Counted from the stretch's first letter, positions 1 to 8,682 are shown. The stretch is 15,555 nucleotides of DNA from JACKOD01 sp041591635 (GCA_041591635.1 JBFHRO010000063.1:1-15555), one strand, 5' to 3'. Notes: a model not told the origin generated them from the sequence alone. Program-made: numbers and translations.

Positions 1-174
1 CCGCCCGGATTTGGCAATGCGCACCAGTGCCGGAACATTCCCCCCCACCCCGGCAATGCACGACATTTGTGCCAGCCCTTTATGATCGAGTTCGACGGCA
101 ATGCTGTTGGCCAACTGGGCGACATTGGAACAGCCGGAACAACTGTAAACCAGAGGGAGGGGTTTCTTTGCCAT
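1..174 (-). CDS. DGC-domain putative zinc-binding protein, N-terminal part only
   Basis: The first 58 codons are present; the gene continues beyond the left edge. The translation carries the Cys motif YSCSGCSNVAQLAN (residues 10-23) followed by AQMSCIAGVGGNVPALV (35-51). Clustered Cys residues (C12, C15, C39) and the SCIAGVGG block are hallmarks of the DGC family (PF08859), small proteins presumed to bind zinc; their biochemical role is not established. The ATG at 174 was chosen because AGGTG lies 8 bases upstream. An in-frame ATG at 198 would add 8 residues but has a poorer ribosome-binding site. The 115 bases between 199 and the stop of the DUF2339 gene show no clear terminator. An AT-rich TAAAAT lies there without a convincing -35, so own promoter or readthrough cannot be decided. 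Family assignment is firm; function is unknown. Confidence 0.8.
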   Translation of the reverse strand, partial: MAKKPLPLVYSCSGCSNVAQLANSIAVELDHKGLAQMSCIAGVGGNVPALVRIAKSGR

Positions 175-313
175 TGTGTTTTTCACCTGCGCTACCATGA
201 ACTTCGTGGTCGGTATGGTCAGTATGCTCCATACACAGCACACACCGAAGCGGTTATTTTATCGCCACCGCAGGCTCTGCAGTTAGACACAGATCAACCT
301 CCACGGCACAGAC

Positions 314-3300
314 TCACTCTGCCCGGTCGCAGGCCGCCTCAGCCGTGGCGGGCGGCACGGGCGCAAAATACCCCACCAGCAGCAGAATCAAACCCACGCC
401 GATAAAGGCAACGATCCGCGCCACCGTACCAGTACCCGACAGGTCAGTCGCAAACAGCTTGAGCACCGTCAGCCCCATAAGCACCGCACCCGCCAGCCAC
501 ACCTTGCGCCAGGCTCGGCGGGCACCAAGGAGCATGGCCAGGGTGGCCGTGACACTCCACAGCAGGCTCAGACCACTTTGCACCTTGATCGATCCCAGTT
601 GGGCATGGGCGGTAAAGGGCACCTGCGCCAGATGATAGAAGCCTTTGAACAGCGCCATGTTGAGCCAGTAGAACCCCAGTGCCGCCGGTATGGCCCACGG
701 CACCCAGCGCAGCGACGGCTCCACCCCGAAGCCCGGCGCCAGACAGTAGCGGCCAAGCACCAACAGCACCGCCAGCGACATCAGATCCACCGGGTTAAGC
801 AGCGGCCAATAACTTTGGCTTCCACTGCCGGTAATACGCAGGTTCACCACAACCAGCCACAGAGTCAGCGCCACCCCCAGCACCAGCGGCAAGTGCACGC
901 CCAAGGCGCGGTAATACCGGCCCACGGGCCACGCCCAGCCCTGCCAGCGTGCGCGCCACGCCAGCACCAGCAGCGGCAGCAAGGCCCAGGCCATCGCATC
1001 TATCCCGTACTCCCACGCCAGGGGTTGCGCCCCCAGCCACTGCGCCAGTTGCCAGCTCAGGGCCAGCAGTACCAGCACGGCCGTCAATAACTGGACATCA
1101 CCCAGCGGATAACCCGGATAGCGCTCGAGCCAGCGCAAGAGTGCGTAGTGTCCCAGCAGGGCGGCGGGTAACACCAGCCAGGCGCCATACTCGCTAAACC
1201 AGACCTGCTCGATCATAAAGGCCGCCACGGCAACGGCCAGCGCCGGCAGTGCCGCCATCAGTGGCTGGGCCAACACCGGCCAGGGCTCCAGCCGATGGGC
1301 CTGCACCAGCGCCAGCATAAAGAGCGCCCCCACCACCACCAGCACTGTCACTTGATACAGACCCTCGTAGTGGCGATGCGCCTCAAGCCAGCTCTCACCG
1401 GCAAATACCAGCACGCCCACCCAGAACAGCCCCGGCAAGAGGCGCTCCCCCGAGGGCATAAAGGTCACGTACTTGTGCCTCTGGGCCCACAGGCACAAGG
1501 CAACGGCCGTCACAACATGCAGCAAGGCACTGCCGTAGAACAGATTGAACCAGGGCCAGCCCAGGGTCAGCAGTTTGCTGTTTTCCGCCAGCGCTATTAA
1601 TCCCAGCCCCTGTGCCAGCAGCGCCAGTGCACACAGGAGCCAGTCACGGCGCCGGCCACCCGCCCACCATGCCAGGGCCGCGCTGAGGCTGACAAAGACC
1701 AGGCTTGCAAACCGGGCAAGACCAAAGTCGAAATGGCTGTTGATATCGTGCAGGCCGCCAAACAACCACCACAGACTGCCCCATACCAGCAACAGCGGCG
1801 CCAGAAACTCGCGCTCCTCCGCCAGCAGTGCCGGCAGTTCACGATAGCGGTGCAGCAGCTCGTAGCCACCCCAGCCCGCCAGTGCAATCAGCACACAGCC
1901 GATAAAATCGTTATTGAGCAAAAACAGGCCGGGGGTGCTGCTGGCCGAATCTGTCCAGTAAAACACCCCGGCGACCAGCATTAATCCCGCCCCGCACAGG
2001 CGCGGCAACAGGCGCGACTGACGCAGCCCCACCCACAACAGGGCCAGACCTTCGATGGCCCAGATGGCCGAGGTGACGCGCCCCGCAAAGCCCAGGGGAA
2101 TGGCCAGGGTCAAAAAGGCGATGCCCAGTGCCAGATAGCTTTCACAGAGCAACAGCATGGCCGGGCGCCGGCGCAGCAACACCACCAGCAACAGGTAATA
2201 GGCTCCCATCCAGGCCGAACTCCAGGCCAGCATGTCAGGCATGCCGCGCACCAGCATCGCCTGCAGGCCAATCACCAGGGTGGGCGTGCCAAACACCAGC
2301 GTACCATCCACCAGTCCCTTGAGCCGGGGGGGCTGACGCAGGGCAAAGAGCACCGGAATCAGGCTGTACAGCAGGAAAAAAGCGATCAGAAACGGCTCGG
2401 TAGAATGGAAGTACTCGGGCGCATAGAAGCGGTAACCCCAACTCATACCGATACCAAAGGTAAACACGAACCCCAGCCAGTTAAGCAGACGCCAGGGCCT
2501 GAACCAGGCCACGACCACAATACCGAGATTGAGTACCAGATAGTAACCAAAGAGCGCCACATGGGAACCGCTGCCGGTAGACGCCAGCAGGGGCGATGCA
2601 AATCCGCCCGCTACCGCCACAACCGCCAGCGTCATGGCGTTTTGCAGCAGAGCGACCCCCACCCCCAGCATCACCACCAGCGTCAACAAGGCAAAGCAGG
2701 TGGTACCTTGCATCAGCTCGTGCAGCCGATAGGCGGCAAAAATGGTCAGATACACCAGCGCAATGGCGCCGCCTTGCATCACCAGCGCATAGGTGGTGTG
2801 CGTCAGGCGCAACCGCCACCCCAGAGCCAGCATGGCTGAAGCCCCCAGCAACACACCGACATAACGCAACTCCACAGGAACCTGCACCGTCTGGGCGGCG
2901 TATTTGAGCAAAAAGGCCACGCCGAAAAACAGCACCAGCATGCCCACCCGCACAAACAGGTTGCCGCCGGTGAAATACTCCCGCAGCCAGTCCCCGGCCT
3001 GGTTCAGCCTCGACTCAAACCAGCCCGGCTGCCATTGGGGCAGCGCAATGCCGGGCGCCGCGGCCGTCGGCACAGGCTCTGGCTGCGGCTCGGTGTCCAG
3101 CGCCCGTTCGGGTTTAGCCTCGGGTGCGACACTGGCGGCATAGGCCTCCTGCTCCTGCTCCTGCTCCCGCTCCTGCGCGGGGTCGCGACGCAGGTACAAG
3201 GGCAGACCGTAGCTGTCAAGTGCCGGCCCCTGAACATCGGCCTCGACCGCCTCCGGCATCGTTTCTTCAGGCGTATGCGCGGCTTCAGCAGATTCGACCG

Positions 3301-3550
3301 GTGGCGGTGTGTCGCGGGTTTCATTGGCCCCCATCGCCCTGGCCGTCAGTTGCTCCAGCTGGTGTGCCAGTTGGTGCGTTTGCAGACGCAAATCGCGAAC
3401 CTCGTCACCCATGGCCGTCAGGCGCTTGCGTGCATCAGCCAGACGCTGCAGTACCGCCCCCAGGATCGCCCCCACCATGCCGCCGCCGACCGATTCGGCA
3501 AACGCCGCCCCCAGGATCAATCCAACGATAATGGCAAGGGTCAAGGGCAT
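314..3550 (-). CDS. DUF2339 family giant multi-pass membrane protein
   Basis: A protein of 1078 residues. It opens with a short hydrophobic helix (about 3-17), then a predicted coiled coil (about 36-75, LADARKRL...LEQLTAR), and a long acidic, Pro/Glu/Gln-rich linker (about 78-170) that includes an EQEQEQE run. From about residue 195 to the C-terminus it is almost entirely hydrophobic helices, many more than ten. The entry to the membrane part, GGNLFVRVGMLVLFFGVAFL (195-214), is the characteristic start of DUF2339 (PF10101) proteins. The family is inner-membrane and of unknown function; size and architecture here are normal for it. A longer frame opens at 3631, but the ATG at 3550 is preferred: GGAG lies 8 bases before it, and the extra 27 residues would cover the transpeptidase terminator region. 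It is co-directional with the L,D-transpeptidase upstream, 125 bases away, which hints at an envelope role but does not prove one. Confidence 0.85.
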   Translation of the reverse strand: MPLTLAIIVGLILGAAFAESVGGGMVGAILGAVLQRLADARKRLTAMGDEVRDLRLQTHQLAHQLEQLTARAMGANETRDTPPPVESAEAAHTPEETMPEAVEADVQGPALDSYGLPLYLRRDPAQEREQEQEQEAYAASVAPEAKPERALDTEPQPEPVPTAAAPGIALPQWQPGWFESRLNQAGDWLREYFTGGNLFVRVGMLVLFFGVAFLLKYAAQTVQVPVELRYVGVLLGASAMLALGWRLRLTHTTYALVMQGGAIALVYLTIFAAYRLHELMQGTTCFALLTLVVMLGVGVALLQNAMTLAVVAVAGGFASPLLASTGSGSHVALFGYYLVLNLGIVVVAWFRPWRLLNWLGFVFTFGIGMSWGYRFYAPEYFHSTEPFLIAFFLLYSLIPVLFALRQPPRLKGLVDGTLVFGTPTLVIGLQAMLVRGMPDMLAWSSAWMGAYYLLLVVLLRRRPAMLLLCESYLALGIAFLTLAIPLGFAGRVTSAIWAIEGLALLWVGLRQSRLLPRLCGAGLMLVAGVFYWTDSASSTPGLFLLNNDFIGCVLIALAGWGGYELLHRYRELPALLAEEREFLAPLLLVWGSLWWLFGGLHDINSHFDFGLARFASLVFVSLSAALAWWAGGRRRDWLLCALALLAQGLGLIALAENSKLLTLGWPWFNLFYGSALLHVVTAVALCLWAQRHKYVTFMPSGERLLPGLFWVGVLVFAGESWLEAHRHYEGLYQVTVLVVVGALFMLALVQAHRLEPWPVLAQPLMAALPALAVAVAAFMIEQVWFSEYGAWLVLPAALLGHYALLRWLERYPGYPLGDVQLLTAVLVLLALSWQLAQWLGAQPLAWEYGIDAMAWALLPLLVLAWRARWQGWAWPVGRYYRALGVHLPLVLGVALTLWLVVVNLRITGSGSQSYWPLLNPVDLMSLAVLLVLGRYCLAPGFGVEPSLRWVPWAIPAALGFYWLNMALFKGFYHLAQVPFTAHAQLGSIKVQSGLSLLWSVTATLAMLLGARRAWRKVWLAGAVLMGLTVLKLFATDLSGTGTVARIVAFIGVGLILLLVGYFAPVPPATAEAACDRAE
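3145..3174. repeat. Hexanucleotide repeat inside the DUF2339 gene
   Basis: Five tandem copies of a 6-base unit (consensus GCTCCT on the plus strand, two units differing by one base) encode the Glu-Gln run of the acidic linker. Because the unit is a multiple of three, gain or loss of copies would keep the reading frame. It looks like local slippage in a tolerant linker. Confidence 0.75.
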
Positions 3551-3609
3551 GAGCAGTACTCCGGTAAGGGTGACAGACCAGGAAAAAGGTACCAGGGCGG
3601 GGAAAAAGC

Positions 3610-3637
3610 AAAAAAGCGGCAGGCAAGACATTGCCCG
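3610..3637 (-). terminator. Possible intrinsic terminator after the L,D-transpeptidase gene
   Basis: Read on the minus strand, a stem (arms CGGGCAA and TTGCCTG, loop TGTC, one G-T pair) is followed after CCGC by six T residues and, slightly later, five more. It lies 39 bases past the transpeptidase stop and ends 60 bases before the DUF2339 start. The stem is short and the T-run begins several bases after it, so efficiency is uncertain. Confidence 0.4.
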
Positions 3638-3675
3638 GGCAGCGGCACAACCAACCGCCCCCGGGCCGGAAAGGA

Positions 3676-4176
3676 TCAGGGAATGATTTCGATGCGGGTA
3701 CCCGGATCGACCGCCTGCCAGATTTCATCCATTTCGGTATTGCGCACGGCGATGCAGCCCTCGGTCCAGTTGAATTGCTGCAATTTGTGATCCGGCCATT
3801 CCGATTTGTTGGGCTGGCCGTGAATCATGATTTGTCCACCGGGATCAACGCCCCGCATTTCGGCCTGCAAGCGGTCATATTCGTTGGGGTAGGAAATGTG
3901 TATGGCCTTGTAAAAGGCGCTTTTTTCACGTTTGTAATCGAGAATATAGCTGCCTTCGGGGGTGCGTTTGTCGCCCACTTCCAGCTTGTGGCCTACCGGG
4001 TTTTTTCCCAGCGCCACATGGTACTTTTTATACCAGCGGCCGTTTCGTACCAGGTAGAGCTTGGCCTCGGACTTGGACACCAACACCAGATCAGCCTTGG
4101 GAATGGCGTTTGCCACACTTGCACTGGCACAGCCCAGCGCAAACATCAGAACAAAAAGATGCATTACCCGGATCAT
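3676..4176 (-). CDS. Exported YkuD-type L,D-transpeptidase
   Basis: A 166-residue protein with an N-terminal signal peptide (hydrophobic core about 5-22, possible cleavage after VANA at 24). The YkuD catalytic fold follows: PEGSYIL at 73-79, MIHG with H119 and G120, and the nucleophile motif WTEGCIAVRN with C141. L,D-transpeptidases cut and rejoin peptidoglycan stem peptides (3-3 cross-links, or attachment of proteins to meso-DAP), and some act as hydrolases. The usual active-site signature is S/T-H-G-C; here it is T-E-G-C followed by IAVRN and EMDEIW, which I recall as a recurrent subgroup of exported YkuD proteins rather than a defect. No LysM or other peptidoglycan-binding module is fused; the protein is a minimal catalytic domain. 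C16 in FALGCASAS is a poor lipobox (Leu at -2, Ala at -3), so a soluble periplasmic form is more likely. The ATG at 4176 has only a weak AAGAG upstream. Activity type is not decided by sequence. Confidence 0.85.
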   Translation of the reverse strand: MIRVMHLFVLMFALGCASASVANAIPKADLVLVSKSEAKLYLVRNGRWYKKYHVALGKNPVGHKLEVGDKRTPEGSYILDYKREKSAFYKAIHISYPNEYDRLQAEMRGVDPGGQIMIHGQPNKSEWPDHKLQQFNWTEGCIAVRNTEMDEIWQAVDPGTRIEIIP

Positions 4177-4203
4177 GTTTGAATCTCTTGCTTGACCTTG
4201 TTA

Positions 4204-4223
4204 CCGGGGGTCACGGCCCCCGG
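4204..4223. other. GC-rich stem-loop between the chemosensory operon and the transpeptidase gene
   Basis: Perfect 7-bp arms CCGGGGG and CCCCCGG enclose a 6-base loop. It lies 195 bases past the last CheW-like stop and 27 bases before the transpeptidase start on the minus strand. No T-run follows on either strand, so it is not a standard intrinsic terminator. It could lie in the transpeptidase 5' leader or form the 3' end of the chemosensory transcript. The rest of 4177-4418 holds no gene I can support; another small hairpin (arms GGCGC/GCGCC, 4388-4404) is nearer the operon end. Confidence 0.5.
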
Positions 4224-4418
4224 ACTGCTTATATTGCTAATTTGTCATTCACAGCCTATGGCTTCTACCGCCAACAAAGTATGCAACAGGTCAGTTCATT
4301 TGAGTAGTCGCGAATCCTCCGCTTGCCTGTGTCAACTCCCGTTTTGTGTGCCATTAGGCGCCCTGGGTGTGGCCCGATAGCCTTTTTGGCGCTGCACCTG
4401 CGCCCGCCATGCCGTTCA

Positions 4419-4889
4419 TCAGTGCATCATGGCAGGAAAATCTCCGGCCTGCACCAAGCGGTCAGGGTCAATCAAGGGCACGCAATTGCCCTCGAGTACA
4501 AACCCCGAGAGCAGCTTGTCGGCCCAAAAACCGCAGGCTTGCGGGGAAAAGCGCTCCGACATGGAATCATCGACCACCACCTTTTTCGGCGATCCGATGA
4601 GGGTGACACCAATCACAGGCGTCTCCCTGTCAAGGGTGTACAACAGTAGCACCGGAAAATGCTGCTGCTCCGCCCGGGTTTGAGCCTGAGGATCCACCGA
4701 GCGCAACACAGGTATCAATTGCGACTGCCATTCGACCGCACGACTGTAACGCGGATGCGCGGTGGGAATGCATACCCAGGCCGGATCCGGCAGATACTCA
4801 CAGACACAGATAGGCGCCAGGCCGACCTGGCCCAGCGGCGTATCAGCCAACCAGACTGTCAGCGCAGTCGGGGAATTCTCGTTGAACAT
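4419..4889 (-). CDS. Divergent CheW-like protein, last gene of the chemosensory operon
   Basis: A 156-residue protein without signal peptide or membrane segment. The C-terminal half reads like the second CheW beta-barrel: ETPVIGVTLIGSPKKVVVDD, then KLLSGFVLEGNCVPLIDPDRL (residues about 88-147), comparable to the CheW pattern of a returning strand followed by a V/PLID-type motif. The N-terminal half is poorly conserved. CheW-type adaptors couple receptors to CheA in the cytoplasm; here a specialised adaptor or a competitor is possible. It starts inside the preceding gene, overlapping it by 47 bases in another frame. The ATG at 4889 has GGAG 7 bases upstream, so the overlap looks real and suggests coupled translation. 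Assignment rests on weak motif similarity plus position after a CheA and another CheW-like gene. Confidence 0.6.
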   Translation of the reverse strand: MFNENSPTALTVWLADTPLGQVGLAPICVCEYLPDPAWVCIPTAHPRYSRAVEWQSQLIPVLRSVDPQAQTRAEQQHFPVLLLYTLDRETPVIGVTLIGSPKKVVVDDSMSERFSPQACGFWADKLLSGFVLEGNCVPLIDPDRLVQAGDFPAMMH

Positions 4890-5304
4890 GGGCCATCTCC
4901 AAAGCGTACATCAAGCTCGCTGCATCGGTGAGATACAGCCACTGGGTTTTGTACTTAAGCATAGCTTTTAACGGGCTCGACGGCGGCATAATAAATGCCG
5001 GTAATTTGTGTAGAACCGTATCCTGGGAGATCTTGCTGACACCTCGCCCACTCAGGGCAAAGGCACCGCCCGAATGGCTGTGATTGGTTACCAGCAGACA
5101 GTGGGTGTCGTGCTGCGCCGGCCCCAGCCGCGGCAATAACTCCTCCCCCAGACTGTACACCGGGTACAGGTTGGCCCCCTGTTGCAAGGCGGGTAACGAA
5201 TCGAGATAACGAATGGCTTCGTTGTCCCATACTCCCAACACCTGCGACGCTGGCAAGGCCAGATGGTATCCGCCGCACTGCAAGGTATAAAAGGTGGGAT
5301 GCAT
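4843..5304 (-). CDS. Divergent CheW-like protein directly after the hybrid CheA
   Basis: A 153-residue cytoplasmic protein. The start YTLQCGGYHLALPASQVLGV (residues 6-25) matches the first CheW strands (a self-contained barrel entry followed by the V/I-x-x-V turn), and NLYPVYSLGEEL (about 45-56) corresponds to the vPViDL segment. The usual G-x-x-N-x-R-G motif is missing, so its contact with receptor or CheA may differ from classical CheW. The ATG at 5304 is 6 bases after the CheA stop, and its AGGAG ribosome-binding site lies in the last CheA codons, a typical sign of translational coupling. With the gene that follows, it forms a pair of small adaptors in overlapping frames. CheW-fold membership is likely; specific role is unknown. 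Confidence 0.65.
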   Translation of the reverse strand: MHPTFYTLQCGGYHLALPASQVLGVWDNEAIRYLDSLPALQQGANLYPVYSLGEELLPRLGPAQHDTHCLLVTNHSHSGGAFALSGRGVSKISQDTVLHKLPAFIMPPSSPLKAMLKYKTQWLYLTDAASLMYALEMAHVQREFPDCADSLVG

Positions 5305-5310
5305 GGCTGG

Positions 5311-8300
5311 TCACTCCTGTGGGTAAGATTCCGAAAGACCCGCCGTCACGCCCTCAGGGTGGCGCGCTTCAGGTCCAGGGGTTTGGGCAGTTTCTGCCAA
5401 CACCAGCAACTGCGCCAGCGTATCGAGCAACTCCCCTTCTTGATAGGGCTTGGTCTTAAAGGCACTCACGCCGGCCTTGTGAGCCAGCGCACGATGCTTC
5501 TCATGGCTGCGGGAGGTCAGCATCAGCACCGGCAAGGCGTGCCATTGGGGCCGCTGGCGCACATGGCGTGTCAATTCCAGCCCGTCCATGCGGGGCATTT
5601 CCATATCCACCAGCAGGGCGTCCACCGGGGTTGCGGCCAGCTTGTCCAGCGCCTCCACCCCATCCACCGCCGTGATCACCTGATAGCCTTCATCTTGCAA
5701 CAGCCGTTTGAGGGTGCTGCGCACGCTGAGGGAATCATCCACCACCAGCACCCTGCGTTCACGGCTCGCTCCTGCCGCGGATACGGCATCGGCCCGGCCG
5801 GTGATCGCCACGCGGGGCGGCGCATTCATGGCCAGCAACTCCGCCAGGTGCAACACAGGCACCAGGGTACCATCCCCGAGAATGCTCAGCCCCGCCAGCG
5901 CGGGCAGTTTGGCCACCAGCTTGCCGCTGCCGCGTTGCACCAGGCGCTCGCCACTGTGCAGGGCCTCGACCGCCAGGGCGATGTCCTGCTGTTCCCACTG
6001 CATGAGAATCACCGCCCGGCGTCTGTCAGGGTCAGCCGGCGTCAGGTGCAGGCAGGTCGCCAGATCTTCGTAACGGTATAAGCGCTCCTGATGCATGAGA
6101 TAGGATCGGCCGCCCAGCCGCTGGCAGGGGTAGGAATCGCGCGGCAAGATCTGCTGCAAGTTAGCGGTGGGCAAGGCAAAACGCCGCCCGCCCGCTTCTA
6201 CCAGCAACATGTACTGGGTAATTTCCTTGACCGGCAAGCGCAATTCGAAACAGGCGCCGGCCGCCTCTGGCAGATACCTCACCTGGCCGCCCAGGGCTTC
6301 GACCTGTGCCTTGACGGCATCCATGCCGATGCCGCGCCCCGAGAGCTGGGTCGAACTATCCCGGGTGGAAAAGCCGGGCAACCAGATCATGGCCGCCAGC
6401 TCGGCATCGCCCGGACGCCCCTCTTGTGCCTTCAGAAGCTGGCGCCGCAGGGCGCGCTGGTAAATGGCATCGTAGTCCAGCCCCTGGCCATCATCACTCA
6501 CCCGGAGCTGCAAAAACCGCCCGGTTTGGCAAAAGCTCAGAACCACCTTGCCTTCGACCGGCTTGCCCTGTGCCATGCGCCGGGGCGCAGACTCAATACC
6601 GTGGTCAACTGCATTGCGCAACAGGTGCATCAAGGGGGGCGCAAGCTTTTCGAGCAGATCCCGATCTATGCCCAGCTCGCCGCCCATGAGTTCCAGAATC
6701 ACTTCCTTATCGCAGTGGCGTGCCGCCTGGCGCACACAACGCTGCAGGCGGGGTGCCAGCGTCTGGGCACTCACCCGCTGACGCAGCAATAACTGGTGCG
6801 CCAGCTGATCAATAAAACGGTGCTGCTGTCCCATGAGCCGATCCATCAATGCCAGCTTGTCTTGCAGCTGATCATTGAGCGCACGCAGATCGGCCACCGA
6901 CTCGAAATACTGATGGGTACTGCGGTGCAGATCATCGTAGCGATCCAGCTCCAGCGGATCGAATTCCGGCGCCACCTCCGCTACCCTGGCCGGATTGCGC
7001 GCCATGCTGCGGCCATCGACCAGCGCTTCCAGATCGAGCCTGCGGGCCTGCAACTGGTTATCCTGGCGTTTGAGATCAGTGCCCACCGCGCGTATGTGGC
7101 GGTACAGCTCGCGGGTTTGCACGTAATTCACGCTCATTTCTTCTGCCAGCACCAGTAACTCGTCCACCGGTGCCTCTTCTATTTCTTGGCCGCCTTCTGC
7201 CCTGTCTGCCCCGTTTACCCCCCCCGCAGCCTCTGCCACCGCTGAGGTTTCTGCCGCCTGGGTTGCCGGCGGTACCGGGGGTGCGGATTCAACCGGGATA
7301 TCAGCAGGCCCATCAACAACAGGCGCAGGCACCGACAGCGCCATCGCAGCTGCATCGGTCGCTGCCAGATCGCGCCAATACGCCAGCTTTTGCACCAGCG
7401 CCAGGGCGTTGTCGGGGGCCTTGTCGAGCCCCAGCAAGGCATCCACCATCATTCCCAGGCTGTCTGCCGCCTCGTTGAGCAAGGCAGACAGGCTGGAAGT
7501 CAAACACTGAGGTTCATCCACCAGCCCTTCAAAGGCGGCTTCGAGCTGGTGGCTGAGGGTCGCCACCCCACGAATGCCCAACAAATTGGCCGCCCCCTTG
7601 AGGGTGTGGCTGGCGCGCTGGGCCTGATGCAGCCACTGCTGTAACTCGTCACTGGCCAGGGCGTCGGCGCGAGCCCGCGCCAGCTGCTGCAGGGCGCGGG
7701 TAAGGGCCGCCACCTGCACCGGTGCATCCTGGATAAAGGCCTGCCATACCGGATCATGGGGATCGACCGTCGCCTGCGGCGGCAGCGCAACATCCTCGGC
7801 CGTCCACAGCGTCTCGTCAGCCTCGGCTTCGGCCATTCCCGGCAGGGTCAGGAGGTCGGTCAAGAGTGGCTGCACGGCATCGGGCGCGACTTTTTCGCCC
7901 CCCCAGCGGGAATCATCAAGGAAATCCAGCAACGCCAGCACGCTGGATTCCGTCGCCCCCCGACACAGATAAGCCTGCAACAAGCCAGGCCAAACTGCGA
8001 GCAGGGCCTGCAGCGCGGCGGCTTCGGCCGGCGCTGGCCGTTGGGGATAGTGCGCCACACGTTGCTGGAGCTGGTGTATGAAACCTGCCAGCCCCTTCAG
8101 TTCCAGGCAGGCGGCCGCCTGCGCCAGATTATCGAGCAATGCCAGATAGGCCTCGGTGCCCATGGGCGCATCCAGTTCGGCACGCATGGCCTCAAGGTCG
8201 GGCAGCAGCTCTGCCACCTCGGCCCAGAACTGCTCGAGCATCTGTGCCTGCGACGGGGACAGGCCTGCTTGCACGGGTGAGGGCGAGGGTGAGGACGAGG

Positions 8301-8649
8301 GCGAGGCGACCGGCATATCGAGCGGCGCGAAACCGGCATCATCCGGCACCGGCTCCTCAGCCACCAGGGTGGCGAGGCGCTTCAGCCAGGCCAGCACGCT
8401 GCGCGACTGGCGCTGAACCTGCGACCGGTCATCACCGCCCTGGGTTTGCGTGCCCGCCACCTGCGCCTGCAGCCGCTGGCAACGGCTTGCCATCTCGGGC
8501 AAGCAGGCCATTTCCAGCGCCATGGCGACGTTCTCCAGTCCGGCCAGCAGAATATCGGTCAGTGCTTGCGCATCACCTTCGTTCTGTTCTGCCACCTGGG
8601 ATTCCAGGTCGCCAATCATGGCGTCAACCAACTCTGTCACCCTGTCCAT
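5311..8649 (-). CDS. Hybrid CheA histidine kinase with fused receiver (ChpA-like)
   Basis: A 1112-residue cytoplasmic kinase, longer than a classical CheA (about 650) and shorter than Pseudomonas ChpA. Domains in order: a helical N-terminal module without any His (about 1-100); a Ser/Pro linker (115-128); a second helical Hpt-like module without a recognisable Hpt histidine motif (about 132-245); a genuine Hpt (about 298-410) with phospho-acceptor H348 in ASHTLKGAANLLG; an Ala/Pro/Glu linker (440-495); a dimerisation region (about 500-630); the ATPase domain with N-box HLLRNAVDHG (N679), DDGQG (719-723) and GRGIGMD (771-777); a CheW domain (about 808-940); and a C-terminal receiver with D971/D972, phospho-acceptor D1015, T1045 and K1067. 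It would phosphorylate its Hpt under receptor control and pass phosphate to its own receiver and to the two free-standing ones. The ATG at 8649 has GGAGG 10 bases upstream and follows the receptor gene by 33 bases. Kinase residues all look intact. Confidence 0.93.
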   Translation of the reverse strand: MDRVTELVDAMIGDLESQVAEQNEGDAQALTDILLAGLENVAMALEMACLPEMASRCQRLQAQVAGTQTQGGDDRSQVQRQSRSVLAWLKRLATLVAEEPVPDDAGFAPLDMPVASPSSSPSPSPVQAGLSPSQAQMLEQFWAEVAELLPDLEAMRAELDAPMGTEAYLALLDNLAQAAACLELKGLAGFIHQLQQRVAHYPQRPAPAEAAALQALLAVWPGLLQAYLCRGATESSVLALLDFLDDSRWGGEKVAPDAVQPLLTDLLTLPGMAEAEADETLWTAEDVALPPQATVDPHDPVWQAFIQDAPVQVAALTRALQQLARARADALASDELQQWLHQAQRASHTLKGAANLLGIRGVATLSHQLEAAFEGLVDEPQCLTSSLSALLNEAADSLGMMVDALLGLDKAPDNALALVQKLAYWRDLAATDAAAMALSVPAPVVDGPADIPVESAPPVPPATQAAETSAVAEAAGGVNGADRAEGGQEIEEAPVDELLVLAEEMSVNYVQTRELYRHIRAVGTDLKRQDNQLQARRLDLEALVDGRSMARNPARVAEVAPEFDPLELDRYDDLHRSTHQYFESVADLRALNDQLQDKLALMDRLMGQQHRFIDQLAHQLLLRQRVSAQTLAPRLQRCVRQAARHCDKEVILELMGGELGIDRDLLEKLAPPLMHLLRNAVDHGIESAPRRMAQGKPVEGKVVLSFCQTGRFLQLRVSDDGQGLDYDAIYQRALRRQLLKAQEGRPGDAELAAMIWLPGFSTRDSSTQLSGRGIGMDAVKAQVEALGGQVRYLPEAAGACFELRLPVKEITQYMLLVEAGGRRFALPTANLQQILPRDSYPCQRLGGRSYLMHQERLYRYEDLATCLHLTPADPDRRRAVILMQWEQQDIALAVEALHSGERLVQRGSGKLVAKLPALAGLSILGDGTLVPVLHLAELLAMNAPPRVAITGRADAVSAAGASRERRVLVVDDSLSVRSTLKRLLQDEGYQVITAVDGVEALDKLAATPVDALLVDMEMPRMDGLELTRHVRQRPQWHALPVLMLTSRSHEKHRALAHKAGVSAFKTKPYQEGELLDTLAQLLVLAETAQTPGPEARHPEGVTAGLSESYPQE
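8275..8304. repeat. Hexanucleotide repeat inside the CheA gene
   Basis: Five imperfect tandem copies of a 6-base unit (consensus GGGYGA on the plus strand) encode the Ser/Pro linker SSSPSPSP (about 118-125) between the first and second N-terminal modules of CheA. In-frame length change is possible. This is probably a flexible hinge. Confidence 0.65.
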
Positions 8650-8682
8650 GCGTTACTGGCCTCCGAAGGCGTGATTGACAAA

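Noticed and set aside
67..405. Plus-strand frame of 112 codons at the left end
   Set aside because: It overlaps the DGC-domain gene and the DUF2339 C-terminus on the other strand and has low-complexity Pro/Arg sequence.
4204..4223. Calling the CCGGGGG stem-loop an intrinsic terminator
   Set aside because: No T-run on either strand, so it was recorded only as a stem-loop.
4192..4418. Short plus-strand frames in the gap before the last CheW-like gene
   Set aside because: No ribosome-binding site or conserved motif; composition looks random. The gap is treated as non-coding.
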